Below, piece by piece: positions 1 to 7,085 of a DNA stretch of 20,482 bases. The notes under the pieces were generated by a model, which did not search any database, was not told the DNA's origin, and was given only the letters and a program-made list of their open reading frames with translations. The stretch lies in assembly GCA_947465645.1 (NCBI GenBank), contig CANIBQ010000091.1, positions 1-20,482 on the forward strand, in the 5' to 3' direction. The first letter of the stretch is position 1. Each line of letters starts with the position of its first letter. A program made the translations under genes and the position numbers. The DNA comes from Acidobacteriota bacterium (GTDB taxonomy: Bacteria; Acidobacteriota; Vicinamibacteria; Vicinamibacterales; UBA2999).

Positions 1-775
1 GGCGATCGACGATCACCTCGAGCGAGGTGCGGCCACGGAGCGTGGCGGGTTCAATCTCGTCGAGTGGCACGGCTCGCCCGTCGATCAGCAGCCGGCCGAA
101 CCCGCGCCGACGCAGCGCATTGAGGGTGTCAGCGACGGGGTCTCCTCCGTTCTTCTCGCGGGCGCCGGTCTTGTCGTGGGGGCCGACTTTAGCCGGCCCT
201 TCCGCCGACCCGGCATCTCCATCGACCGCTTCGTCCACCCCTTCCGCATCGGTCGCCGCCGGCGTCGCCATCGCCACGACCGGGAGCTCGAAGCCGATCA
301 TCACCCGCGTACCCTCGGGCAGCTCGCTCAGGCGGCGGGCGACCACCTCGGACGTCTCGCGGATCACCTCCTCGCCGCACTGGCGGCAGAAGGTCCTGCC
401 GACGCGAGCGAAGAGCAGCCGCATGTAGTCGTGGATCTCGGTCGTGGTGCCAACCGTCGAACGAGGATTGCGGATGCTGTTCTTCTGCCGGATGGCGATC
501 GCCGGGCTGATGCCTTCGACGCGGTCGACGTCAGGTTTTTCCATCCGCTCGAGAAACTGGCGGGCGTAGGCGGACAGCGATTCCACGTAGCGGCGCTGCC
601 CTTCCGCGTAGATCGTGTCGAAGGCGAGCGATGACTTGCCAGAGCCGCTCACGCCCGTGATGATCACCAGCTTGCCGGCGGGCAGCGTGACGTCGATGTT
701 CTTCAGGTTGTGCGTGCGGGCGCCTCGAACGATGAGCGGACCGCGGGTCGGGGGTATCCGTGCTGGTGTATCCAC
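1..775 (-). CDS. uvrA: UvrA, excinuclease ABC subunit A (5' part, cut by left edge)
   Basis: UvrA is the DNA-damage-recognising ABC ATPase of nucleotide excision repair. I translated the minus strand from a GTG at 775: 258 codons are present and the rest lies beyond base 1. Seen: the UvrA opening [19 protein letters not shown] at about residues 14-32, the Walker A loop GVSGSGKSS at 41-49, then [19 protein letters not shown] and [20 protein letters not shown], all close to the family consensus, and a CRQC pair at 130-133. Residues about 171-215 form an Ala/Asp/Gly-rich stretch, where other UvrA proteins have only a short Arg/Lys/Gly-rich link. The frame is open back to a TAG at 815-817. GTG 775 and TTG 784 are the possible starts, neither with a clear Shine-Dalgarno sequence; GTG 775 gives the usual short N-terminal lead. 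The gene is transcribed away from the rest of the window. Confidence 0.95.
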   Translation of the reverse strand, partial: MDTPARIPPTRGPLIVRGARTHNLKNIDVTLPAGKLVIITGVSGSGKSSLAFDTIYAEGQRRYVESLSAYARQFLERMEKPDVDRVEGISPAIAIRQKNSIRNPRSTVGTTTEIHDYMRLLFARVGRTFCRQCGEEVIRETSEVVARRLSELPEGTRVMIGFELPVVAMATPAATDAEGVDEAVDGDAGSAEGPAKVGPHDKTGAREKNGGDPVADTLNALRRRGFGRLLIDGRAVPLDEIEPATLRGRTSLEVIVDR

Positions 776-885
776 TGTGACCAATTTCGCCGAAACGGTA
801 AGTCGTGAATGGTACTACCGACCGTTCGGGCTCTTCAAGCTGGGCTGAGTGAGCCAACAATCCGGCGGCCTGCACCTTACGGGAT

Positions 886-1103
886 ATGACACATCACACC
901 CGCGTCCATCAGAGCGTCCTCGCGGCAGCGGAAAAGCGGCTCCTCGTGCGGATCGCCGGGCGCCTGCGGATGTTCGACGTGGGCGGGCTGGTGGCCACCG
1001 CGGGGATGGGCGCAGCCCTCGCGATGGCGGTGATCGAAATGCGGCGACGCTCGCGCGCCTCGAGCCGAGGCGACCCTGGCTCGGTAGCTGGGTGGCGAGG
1101 TAG
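886..1103 (+). pseudogene. Remnant of a CDP-alcohol phosphatidyltransferase with internal deletion and frameshift
   Basis: An 88-residue reading frame starts at 886. Its first 20 residues or so (HQSVLAAAEKRLLVRIAGRL) resemble the N-terminus of CDP-alcohol phosphatidyltransferases, which make phospholipids at the membrane. The next part (MFDVGGLVATAGMGAALAMAVI) resembles the last transmembrane helix of the same family. The central catalytic part, with the DG..AR....D motif, is absent. After AVI, near base 1035, the family-like ending RNAATLARLEPRRP continues in another frame to a TAG at 1101-1103, so a one-base frameshift has also occurred. The last codons lie inside the repeat at 1083-1180. 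The parts were recognised from memory of the family, without an alignment. The alternative is a short orphan membrane protein. Confidence 0.5.
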
Positions 1104-1180
1104 CTGGGTAGCTCGGTGGCTGAGTCACTGGGGTAACCTAGCTACCGAGTAACCCAGCAACCCAGCTACCTCGCCACCCA
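1083..1180. repeat. Long inverted repeat with internal 11-bp direct repeats
   Basis: Bases 1089-1109 and 1160-1180 are exact inverted copies of 21 bp, separated by 50 bases that are themselves partly self-complementary. GGTAGCTGGGT occurs directly repeated at 1083-1093 and 1099-1109, a 16-base period. The right arm ends six bases before the ATG of the antiporter gene, so in a transcript entering from the left the ribosome-binding region would be held in the stem. It may be a copy of a small dispersed repeat, a terminator for the upstream remnant, or both. Confidence 0.8.
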
Positions 1181-1186
1181 CCCACG

Positions 1187-2917
1187 ATGCACGAGCTCGA
1201 CCTGATCCTGACGCTCGCCGCCAGTCTCGGCGCCGCGCTGGTGTTTGGCTACCTGACGCAGCGCCTCGGGCTCTCGCCCATCGTCGGGTACCTGATTGCC
1301 GGCGTGGCCCTTGGCCCCTATACGCCGGGGTTCACGGCCAACCAGGCGCTGGCCGAACAGCTCGCCGAGGTCGGTGTCATCCTGCTGCTCTTTGGTGTCG
1401 GACTGCAGTTCAAGATCGAAGAACTGCTCGCGGTGCGGCGCGTCGCGCTGCCGGGCGCGCTGCTGACGAGTTTTGCCGTGGCGGCGCTCGGTACGACCGC
1501 CGCGCAATTGTCAGGCTGGGCGTGGACGCCATCGATCGTCTTTGGCCTCACCCTCTCGGTGGCCAGCACCGTCGTCCTGGTCCGCGTCCTGTCGGACAAC
1601 CACGAGCTGCACACGTCCGCCGGACATATCGCGATCGGCTGGCTCGTCGTCGAAGACGTGTTCACGGTCATCGTCCTCGTGCTGCTGCCCGCGGTGGTTG
1701 CGGGCGGCGCGACGCCGGGACGCATCGCCGCGACCGCGGCGCTCACGCTGGCCAAGGTCGCGGGACTGGTGCTCGTGGCCGCGATAGTCGCCCCGCGGCT
1801 GATTCCGAAGCTGCTCGACCGCGTCGCGGCGACCCGGTCGCGTGAGCTGTTCACGCTGACGATCCTGGTGCTTGCGCTTGGTATCGCGGCGGGGTCCACC
1901 GCCTTCGGCGTCTCGATGCCGCTCGGTGCCTTTCTCGCCGGCCTCGTCGTGGGCCGCTCCGATTACAGCCTGCGTGCCGCGACCGAAGCGCTGCCGATGC
2001 GCGACGCGTTCGCCGTTCTCTTCTTCGTCTCGGTGGGAATGCTGCTCGATCCGGTGGCGATCATGAAGTCACCTGGACTGGTGATCGCCGCCTTCCTCGC
2101 GGTCGTGGCCGGCAAGCCGGTGGTCGCCTCGCTCGTCCTGTGGGCGATGCGGTACCCGTTGCGAACCATCCTGACCGTCGCGTTGTCGCTCGGGCAGATC
2201 GGCGAGTTCTCGTTCATCCTCTCCGTGCTCGGGCGAGACCTCGGCATCCTCCCGCCCGAAGCGATGAATATCATCACCGCGGTCTCGATCGCGTCGATCA
2301 CGCTGGCGCCGCTCGCCTCCCGTCTCGCCGACCCGGCCGAGCGCTGGCTGATTCGGCTTCGCCGTTCCGGAATCTCAGGAACGGCGAGAACCGCGAACGA
2401 GGAAGCCGGAACTGGCGCGTCCTCGTCTCTGAATCCACGCGGCCGCGCCGTCGTCGTGGGATACGGTCCGACCGGGAGAACCGTCGCGCGGATGCTCCGC
2501 GAGAACGGCATCTCGCCAACCATCATCGATTTGAATATGGATACCGTGCGCGCCCTGTGGACTGAAGGAGCCTCCGCCGTCTACGGGGATGCGCGGCACG
2601 TGGACACGCTCATCACGGCCGGCGTGCGCTACTCCGACACGTTGATCGTGAGCGGCGCCGACAGCGGCGCGTCCGAGACGATCCGCAACGCACGCGAGCT
2701 CAATCCCCGGCTGCACGTCTTTGCCCGCGGCGCCTACCTTCGCGACGTGCCGGAGCTGCGGTCCGCCGGCGCCGAGCAGGTCTTTTCAGGCGAAGGCGAG
2801 GTGGCTCTCGCCATGACCGAAGCCGTGCTCAGGCGGCTCGGCGCCACGCCCGAACAAATCGACCGGGAGCGCGCCCGGGTGCACGACGAACTGCAGGCGC
2901 GAGTGACAAGCACGTAG
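1187..2917 (+). CDS. KefB/YbaL-type cation:proton antiporter (CPA2) with RCK/TrkA-N domain
   Basis: A 576-residue inner-membrane transporter of the CPA2 family, expected to exchange K+ (or Na+) for protons. Residues about 8-385 are a run of hydrophobic helices forming the Na+/H+ exchanger domain, with typical segments such as GLSPIVGYLIAGVALGPYTP and LGQIGEFSFILSVLGRDLG. After a polar linker, residues about 418-535 form a Rossmann-type RCK/TrkA-N domain with the nucleotide-binding loop VVVGYGPTGRTVARML and the segment YGDARHVDTL. It lacks a TrkA-C domain. Length fits E. coli YbaL and KefB/KefC (about 560-620). ATG 1187 is the start that keeps the first helix whole; there is no Shine-Dalgarno sequence, and the inverted repeat arm sits just before it. 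The ion carried cannot be told from sequence. Confidence 0.93.
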   Translation: MHELDLILTLAASLGAALVFGYLTQRLGLSPIVGYLIAGVALGPYTPGFTANQALAEQLAEVGVILLLFGVGLQFKIEELLAVRRVALPGALLTSFAVAALGTTAAQLSGWAWTPSIVFGLTLSVASTVVLVRVLSDNHELHTSAGHIAIGWLVVEDVFTVIVLVLLPAVVAGGATPGRIAATAALTLAKVAGLVLVAAIVAPRLIPKLLDRVAATRSRELFTLTILVLALGIAAGSTAFGVSMPLGAFLAGLVVGRSDYSLRAATEALPMRDAFAVLFFVSVGMLLDPVAIMKSPGLVIAAFLAVVAGKPVVASLVLWAMRYPLRTILTVALSLGQIGEFSFILSVLGRDLGILPPEAMNIITAVSIASITLAPLASRLADPAERWLIRLRRSGISGTARTANEEAGTGASSSLNPRGRAVVVGYGPTGRTVARMLRENGISPTIIDLNMDTVRALWTEGASAVYGDARHVDTLITAGVRYSDTLIVSGADSGASETIRNARELNPRLHVFARGAYLRDVPELRSAGAEQVFSGEGEVALAMTEAVLRRLGATPEQIDRERARVHDELQARVTST

Positions 2918-2918
2918 C

Positions 2919-2936
2919 GTCCGGCTTTCGCCGGAC
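2919..2936 (+). terminator. GC-rich hairpin after the antiporter gene
   Basis: GTCCGGC, loop TTTC, GCCGGAC: a perfect 7-bp stem starting two bases after the stop codon. No T-run follows, so an intrinsic terminator is only possible; it may instead protect the mRNA 3' end. Confidence 0.45.
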
Positions 2937-2953
2937 CGCCGCCCCACCGGGGG

Positions 2954-3010
2954 TATACTCCGTTCTTTCAAGTCTGGGAACTCGCTCGAGGGCGTGACCC
3001 GCCCCAGGAG
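2954..3010 (+). promoter_or_regulatory. Likely -10 element and Shine-Dalgarno sequence of the peroxiredoxin gene
   Basis: TATACT at 2954-2959 is a near-consensus -10 hexamer preceded by GGG. No good -35 is seen 16-18 bases upstream. AGGAGG at 3006-3011 lies 7 bases before ATG 3019 and fixes that start. This gene has a real leader, unlike several others in the window. Confidence 0.5.
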
Positions 3011-3018
3011 GTTCGTGA

Positions 3019-3618
3019 ATGCGAGCATGGTTGACGATGGGATTGCTGGCGGCCGTGGCAGTTGGAACGGTCATGGCCCAGGGTCCGAACCCGAACGCGG
3101 CGCCCGCGGTGCCGACGGTCGTGAAAGTCGGCGACATGGCGCCGGATTTCACGCTCGAGGGCACTGACGGCAAGACGCACAAGCTGTCGGAATATCGCGG
3201 CAAGCAGGCGGTCGTCATTGCCTGGTTCCCGAGGGCGTTCACCCAGGGCTGCACCATCGAGTGCAAGTCGCTGGCGGAGAACGGCGACAAGATCAAGAAA
3301 TACGACGTCGCCTACTTCATGGCGAGCGTCGACCCGCTGGCCGACAACATCGCCTTCGCCAAGGCGACGTCGGTGAAGCTGGGCGACACGGTGGTCGAGA
3401 AGAAGGAAGCCGACTTCCCGATGCTGAGCGACCCGACGAAGGAAGTGGCGACGAAGTACGGCGTGCTCGGCGCGCGGGGCACCGCCAGCCGGTGGACGTT
3501 CTATATCGACAAGACGGGCAAGGTCGCGGCCATCGACACGGCCGTGCGGCCGGCGACCTCGGCGGAAGACATGGTGGCGAAGCTGTCCGAGCTGAAGGTC
3601 ACGATGAAGAAGGGTTAG
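3019..3618 (+). CDS. Secreted peroxiredoxin (AhpC/TSA, Bcp-like)
   Basis: A 199-residue thiol peroxidase, expected to reduce hydrogen peroxide or organic peroxides outside the cytoplasm. Residues 1-20 are a signal peptide ending near VMAQ. The thioredoxin fold starts at VKVGDMAPDFTLEGTDGKTH (about 36-55). The active-site motif PxxxTxxC is present as P71, T75 and C78. A second cysteine, C82, four residues on, fits the CxxxC arrangement of one Bcp-like branch, where the pair forms the disulfide. The tail (LSDPTKEVATKYGVLGARG, then WTFYIDKTGKVAAID) is typical of the family. The start is set by a strong AGGAGG. It probably stands alone, between hairpins. The export of a Bcp-type enzyme suggests a role in periplasmic oxidative stress. 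Confidence 0.92.
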   Translation: MRAWLTMGLLAAVAVGTVMAQGPNPNAAPAVPTVVKVGDMAPDFTLEGTDGKTHKLSEYRGKQAVVIAWFPRAFTQGCTIECKSLAENGDKIKKYDVAYFMASVDPLADNIAFAKATSVKLGDTVVEKKEADFPMLSDPTKEVATKYGVLGARGTASRWTFYIDKTGKVAAIDTAVRPATSAEDMVAKLSELKVTMKKG

Positions 3619-3629
3619 CGATCTTCGCT

Positions 3630-3655
3630 GCCGGTCCGCTTCGCGGAACGCCGGC
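3630..3655 (+). terminator. GC-rich hairpin after the peroxiredoxin gene
   Basis: A core TCCGC-TTC-GCGGA is flanked by GCCGG on the left and CCGGC on the right, giving a two-tier stem. A T-run is missing. The same core recurs at 13358-13372. Probably a 3'-end structure of the gene ending at 3618. Confidence 0.45.
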
Positions 3656-3691
3656 CCACACTTCGCGGAACCCGTTCTACGTACCTCTCAT

Positions 3692-3717
3692 GGGCCGCGG
3701 CGGTCACGCCGCGGCCC
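3692..3717. terminator. Perfect 11-bp palindromic hairpin before the tRNA gene
   Basis: GGGCCGCGGCG, loop GTCA, CGCCGCGGCCC. The stem is entirely G-C and stable. It lies between the peroxiredoxin gene and the tRNA promoter. With no T-run, its use as a terminator that insulates the tRNA is an inference. Confidence 0.45.
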
Positions 3718-3721
3718 GTGC

Positions 3722-3727
3722 TACGAT
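3722..3727 (+). promoter_or_regulatory. Likely -10 element of the tRNA gene
   Basis: TACGAT, 20 bases before the first base of the tRNA, fits the TANNNT pattern seen elsewhere in the window. The matching -35 would fall inside the preceding hairpin and is not recognisable. Confidence 0.35.
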
Positions 3728-3747
3728 TGAGCGTTCTTCCCTCACTA

Positions 3748-3823
3748 GCCGGTGTAGCTCAGTTGGTAGAGCAGCTGATTCGTAATCAGCAGGTCGATGG
3801 TTCGAGTCCATTCGCCGGCTCCA
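3748..3823 (+). tRNA. tRNA-Thr (anticodon CGT)
   Basis: A complete cloverleaf of 76 bases. The acceptor stem pairs GCCGGTG with CGCCGGC, followed by discriminator T and an encoded CCA (3821-3823). The D arm is GCTC...GAGC. The anticodon stem is GCTGA/TCAGC with loop TTCGTAA, placing CGT at 3781-3783, which reads the Thr codon ACG. The T loop is TTCGAGT with stem GATGG/CCATT. All invariant features are present and no intron is seen. Confidence 0.97.
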
Positions 3824-3861
3824 TTCTCACCTCCGACAAGCGTCCCACCTCGTTCCCGGCC

Positions 3862-3890
3862 TTTACGCCTGCAAGCTCGCAGTGTAGAGT
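3862..3890 (+). promoter_or_regulatory. Likely promoter of the cytochrome gene, leaderless type
   Basis: TTTACG (3862-3867) and TAGAGT (3885-3890) are separated by 17 bases, a good sigma-70-type spacing. The -10 ends nine bases before ATG 3900, so transcription would begin at or next to the start codon. No Shine-Dalgarno sequence is seen. Confidence 0.5.
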
Positions 3891-3899
3891 TCTCGTGAC

Positions 3900-5039
3900 A
3901 TGAAAACGCGCTCATTTTTTTGGGCCACGGCGGCCGCGGTCGTCTGCCTGTTCGGCGTGGTGTCGGCGCGCCAGGGCGGGCAGGACCAAGCGGGGTCCAT
4001 GTCCGAGCAGCGCTTCAAGAACATCCTCGTGCTCAAGGGCATCCCGGTCGATACGTTCTTTGACGTGATGGGGATGTTCGCCGCCTCGATGGGCGACGAC
4101 TGCACCTACTGCCACGCCAAGGAAGCGACGTTCCGGGACGAGGCGTTCGCCGAAACGACCCCTCGGATCGCACGGGCGCGGCAGATGATCGCCATGACGC
4201 AGGCGCTCAATAAGACGTACTTTGGCGGCGCCCCGCGCATCACCTGCTTCACCTGCCACCGCGGCAGCTACTCGCCCTGGGACGCCCCGCGCCTTTCGCT
4301 CCAGTACAGCCCGCCGGTCGAGGATCCGGATGCGATGACGTTCACAGCCGACACGTCGGTGTCGGTGGACAAAGTATTCGAGCGCTATATCGAGGCGCTC
4401 GGCGGCGCGGCTCGGCTCGGCGCCCGGACGAGCTTTGTCGCCCGGGGGACATACGCCGGCTTCGATACCGGCGGCGACCAGGTGCCGGTCGAGATCGTCG
4501 CGAAGTCGCCGAACCAGCGCGCGTGGGTGGTCCGCATGTTCGGCGGCGACAGCCACCGCGTGTTCGACGGTCGCAGCGCCTGGTGGGCCGGGCCGGACAG
4601 CCCGTTGCCGATCGAGACGCTCACCAGTGGCAACCTCGACCGCTACCGGCTGGAAGCGCTCGTGGCATTCCCCACAGGGATCAAACAGGCCTATCGGCAG
4701 TGGAAGGCCGGCCTGACGCTGATCGGCGACCGGGAGGTCACCATTCTCCAGGGCACCAACCCCGGGGACGGACTGCTGCCGGTCAACTTCTACTTCGACG
4801 AGGAGTCAGGGCTCCTGATCCGGTGGGTGCGCTGGAACCAGACGCCGCTCGCCCCAGTGCCGACGGCCGTCGACTACGATGACTACCGCGACGTGGCTGG
4901 CGTCAAGATGCCGTTCAAGTGGATCGTCAGCCAGACCTACATGCAGATGACCATCGCGCTGAGCGACGTGCAACCGAACGTGACGGTCGACGCGGCACGG
5001 TTTGCCATGCCCGCGCCGGCGGTACGACGGAAGCGTTGA
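3900..5039 (+). CDS. Exported diheme cytochrome c, photosynthetic-reaction-centre c family, with C-terminal lipoprotein-carrier-like domain
   Basis: A 379-residue periplasmic electron carrier. Residues 1-23 are a signal peptide (Lys/Arg, hydrophobic core, VSARQ). Two heme attachment sites are seen: C68-T-Y-C71-H72 and C116-F-T-C119-H120. Before each lies a Met-containing helix (MGMFAASMG; ARQMIAMTQALN) as in CytoC_RC, where Met is the sixth heme ligand. LKGIPVDTFFDVMGMF is typical of the acidobacterial version. Photosynthetic cytochromes have up to four hemes; only two occur here, and no reaction-centre gene is nearby, so the role is in some other electron chain. Residues about 155-370 (KVFERYIEALGGAARL, then VAKSPNQRAW and MPFKWIV) form a beta-rich part like outer-membrane lipoprotein carriers. 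It leads a set of three exported proteins, with 16 bases between its stop and the next gene. Confidence 0.9.
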   Translation: MKTRSFFWATAAAVVCLFGVVSARQGGQDQAGSMSEQRFKNILVLKGIPVDTFFDVMGMFAASMGDDCTYCHAKEATFRDEAFAETTPRIARARQMIAMTQALNKTYFGGAPRITCFTCHRGSYSPWDAPRLSLQYSPPVEDPDAMTFTADTSVSVDKVFERYIEALGGAARLGARTSFVARGTYAGFDTGGDQVPVEIVAKSPNQRAWVVRMFGGDSHRVFDGRSAWWAGPDSPLPIETLTSGNLDRYRLEALVAFPTGIKQAYRQWKAGLTLIGDREVTILQGTNPGDGLLPVNFYFDEESGLLIRWVRWNQTPLAPVPTAVDYDDYRDVAGVKMPFKWIVSQTYMQMTIALSDVQPNVTVDAARFAMPAPAVRRKR

Positions 5040-5055
5040 TAGTGGAGGACGGGAG

Positions 5056-5451
5056 ATGAGGGTGACACTCGGTATCGTGGCAATCGCGTTGGCAGTCGTC
5101 GGCCTGGGCACGGATGTCGTCGCCCATCATGCGTTCTCGTCCGAGTACGACGAGAAGAATGTCGTGACCATCACCGGCACGATCACGAAGGTCGAATGGA
5201 CGAACCCCCACGCCAGGTTCTTCCTCGACGTCGTCAACGAGGACAAGACCGTCACAAGCTGGAGCGTGGAGCTCGCCAGCCCCAACTCGCTGACGCGGGA
5301 AGGGTGGGGACGGCGGACGCTCAACATCGGCGACAAGATCACGACCACCGGCTATGGGGCCAAGTCGGGTAAGAGCATGGCCAGCGCCACCAAGGTCATC
5401 ACCGCTGACGGCAAGGCGCTGTTCGTCGGCACACAGAACATCCAGAACTAG
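5056..5451 (+). CDS. DUF6152-family exported protein
   Basis: A 131-residue protein of unknown function. Residues 1-23 are a signal peptide. The mature part opens with a His-His pair (H24, H25) and AFSSEYDEKNVVTITGTITK, then VEWTNPHARFFLDV, which is the DUF6152 signature. The rest is predicted beta barrel, OB-fold-like (SWSVELASPNSLTREGW, then GDKITTTGYGAKSG). ATG 5056 is chosen because GGAGG and GGGAG precede it and because it gives a clean signal peptide; a longer frame from 5002 would run into the upstream gene. The fixed N-terminal His pair could bind copper or another metal, but that is a guess. Families like this are often encoded next to the type of protein found downstream. Confidence 0.85.
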   Translation: MRVTLGIVAIALAVVGLGTDVVAHHAFSSEYDEKNVVTITGTITKVEWTNPHARFFLDVVNEDKTVTSWSVELASPNSLTREGWGRRTLNIGDKITTTGYGAKSGKSMASATKVITADGKALFVGTQNIQN

Positions 5452-5462
5452 AGGAGCCGCAG

Positions 5463-6248
5463 TTGAAGGGATCGCTTCTCCTCGTCCTGTCGGCGATTGT
5501 CGTCGCCACGACACTAACCGGAACTGATGCCGCCGGGCAGGAGCCCGGCCGCGGAGGCCGCGGCGGCGGCCGCGGAAACGCGCCGTCTGCGCCGCAGCCG
5601 CCAGTGCCGAGGCTGCCCGACGGCACCGTCGATCTCGATGGCCTGTGGGTCGGCGGCGGTCCCGTCCAGGACTTCGAGGTGCAGGCGAAATTGAAGCCGG
5701 GGGAGATTCCGCTGCTGCCGGCGGCGCGAACGCTGATGGATTCGCGCAAGCCCGAGGACGATCCGCACGCCTACTGCATGCCGCACGGGCCGGTGCGCGT
5801 GACGCCCTACCCGTATCGGTTCGTGCAGACGACGACGCGCACGAGGCCGAAGGTCATGTTCATCATCATGGAGTCGGCCAACAACACCTACCGGCAGATC
5901 TTCATGGACGGCCGGAAACATCCGGCAGATCCCGATCCGAGCTGGTGGGGACACTCCATCGGCTGGTGGGAGAAGGACACGCTGGTCGTCGATTCGGTCG
6001 GCTTCAACGGCATGTGGTGGTTCGACCGCCGCGGCCACCCGCATACCGAGCAGCTTCACCTCATCGAACGATGGACCCGCACCAGCTACAACACGCTCGA
6101 GCGCGAGATCACCATTGACGACCCGGGCGCCTATTCGCGCCCGTGGACGACGAAGTTCGTGGCCACGCTCCAGCCCGCCAACCAGGAGCTGATGGAATAC
6201 GTCTGCATCGAGAACAACCACTACGGCGTGGCCGGAGGCTGGAGATAG
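5463..6248 (+). CDS. Conserved secreted protein of unknown function, partner of DUF6152
   Basis: 261 residues from a TTG start, supported by GAGGAG ending six bases upstream; the gap to the previous stop is 11 bases, so the two genes are one operon. Residues 1-26 are a signal peptide, followed by a Gly/Arg-rich linker (GRGGRGGGRG) and a Pro-rich stretch. The conserved body begins at PDGTVDLDGLWVGGG and contains PHAYCMPHGPVRVTPYPYRF, IFMDGRKHPADPDPSWWGHS, WWEKDTLVVDSVGFNGMWWF, GHPHTEQLHLIERW and IDDPGAYSRPW. These segments are characteristic of a large family in acidobacteria and proteobacteria that accompanies DUF6152. It has many His, Trp and Asp residues but no known catalytic signature. 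It ends 61 bases before rsmE. I do not know its function. Confidence 0.82.
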   Translation: MKGSLLLVLSAIVVATTLTGTDAAGQEPGRGGRGGGRGNAPSAPQPPVPRLPDGTVDLDGLWVGGGPVQDFEVQAKLKPGEIPLLPAARTLMDSRKPEDDPHAYCMPHGPVRVTPYPYRFVQTTTRTRPKVMFIIMESANNTYRQIFMDGRKHPADPDPSWWGHSIGWWEKDTLVVDSVGFNGMWWFDRRGHPHTEQLHLIERWTRTSYNTLEREITIDDPGAYSRPWTTKFVATLQPANQELMEYVCIENNHYGVAGGWR

Positions 6249-6309
6249 CGGAGGGCGGCCATAGCGGCGCCACGTCGCCATTGTCCCCCTGGTCCCCTAG
6301 CGGACCACC

Positions 6310-7059
6310 GTGAATCTGATCCTTCTGGATGAACGGGACCGCGTCGGCTCGTCCCAGGCGACGGTCACGGATGCACGCGCCGCTCACCTCCTGAACGTGC
6401 TGAACGTGACACCCGGACGGGAGGTTCGAGTAGGGTGGCTCGACGGTCCCTTCGGTGTGGGCACGGTGATGTCGGCACAGGATGGCCGGGTGACCCTGCA
6501 GTGCGTGTTCGACGCCGACACGCCTCCCCGCCCGCAGGTAGACGTACTGCTCGCCCTTCCCCGTCCGAAAGTGATGCGACGCCTGTGGGCGCAGCTCGCC
6601 GCGCTGGGTGTGGGGCAGATCATCCTGACGAATGCCGAACGCGTGGAACGGCATTACTTCGATACCCACGTGGTGGCCGAGGCCTGTTACCGTCCGCTGC
6701 TCGTCGAAGGCATGCAGCAGGCGCGCGACACGAGGCTCCCGGTCGTGTCGATCCATCGGCAGTTCAAGGTACTGGTCGAGGATCACCTCGACACGCTGTT
6801 CGGCGCGGGCCTCCGTCTGGCGGCGCATACCCGGGGCACGACGTCCGCCGGCTCGTCGGTCCGCGAGCACCCCGGTCAGCGTGTGCTCGTCGCCATCGGC
6901 CCGGAGGGCGGCTGGAACGCCTTCGAAGTGGCGCTCCTCGAAGCTCACGGCTTCCGGCAAGTCAGCCTTGGGCCACGCACACTACGTGTGGACACCGCAT
7001 GCACGGCCCTCCTGGCGATCGTCCATGCGTCGATTCAGGAGGCGAGCCATGAGATCTGA
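6310..7059 (+). CDS. rsmE: 16S rRNA (uracil(1498)-N3)-methyltransferase RsmE
   Basis: A 249-residue SPOUT-class methyltransferase that adds a methyl group to N3 of U1498 in 16S rRNA using S-adenosylmethionine. Seen: an N-terminal PUA-like part (DARAAHLLNVLNVTPGREVRVGW, about 21-43, in which HLxxVLRxxxGxxxxxxDG is the family form), LALPRPKVMRRLWAQLAALG, the helix motif ERVERHYF, and the C-terminal knot VAIGPEGGWNAFEVALLE (about 195-212) and SLGPRTLRVDTACTALLAI (about 219-237), which bind the cofactor. In most homologues the last motif is LGxRILRxETA, so this copy is close to standard. The start is GTG 6310; no good Shine-Dalgarno sequence is seen. It is followed 26 bases later by the Hsp70-like gene, which has its own -10 element. 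Confidence 0.93.
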   Translation: MNLILLDERDRVGSSQATVTDARAAHLLNVLNVTPGREVRVGWLDGPFGVGTVMSAQDGRVTLQCVFDADTPPRPQVDVLLALPRPKVMRRLWAQLAALGVGQIILTNAERVERHYFDTHVVAEACYRPLLVEGMQQARDTRLPVVSIHRQFKVLVEDHLDTLFGAGLRLAAHTRGTTSAGSSVREHPGQRVLVAIGPEGGWNAFEVALLEAHGFRQVSLGPRTLRVDTACTALLAIVHASIQEASHEI

Positions 7060-7072
7060 CCACCCGGTCCGC

Positions 7073-7078
7073 TACACT
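7073..7078 (+). promoter_or_regulatory. Likely -10 element of the Hsp70-like gene, leaderless type
   Basis: TACACT ends seven bases before ATG 7086 and there is no Shine-Dalgarno sequence, so the transcript would start at or very near the ATG. The -35 region is weak. Confidence 0.4.
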
Positions 7079-7085
7079 CGCTTGA

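Noticed and set aside
1083..1180. A CRISPR array
   Set aside because: The repeats form one inverted pair plus two short direct copies; there are no regularly spaced unique spacers and no cas genes.
3718..3903. A 61-codon open frame covering the tRNA
   Set aside because: It reads through the tRNA-Thr gene and ends in the next gene's start; no ribosome-binding site or protein-like sequence.
3900..5039. Evidence for phototrophy
   Set aside because: The cytochrome belongs to the reaction-centre family, but no reaction-centre, chlorophyll or carotenoid genes are seen, and two-heme members are common in non-phototrophic acidobacteria.
5514..6281. A 255-codon minus-strand open frame
   Set aside because: It is antisense to a gene with a clear signal peptide and conserved segments, and is Arg/His-rich without motifs.
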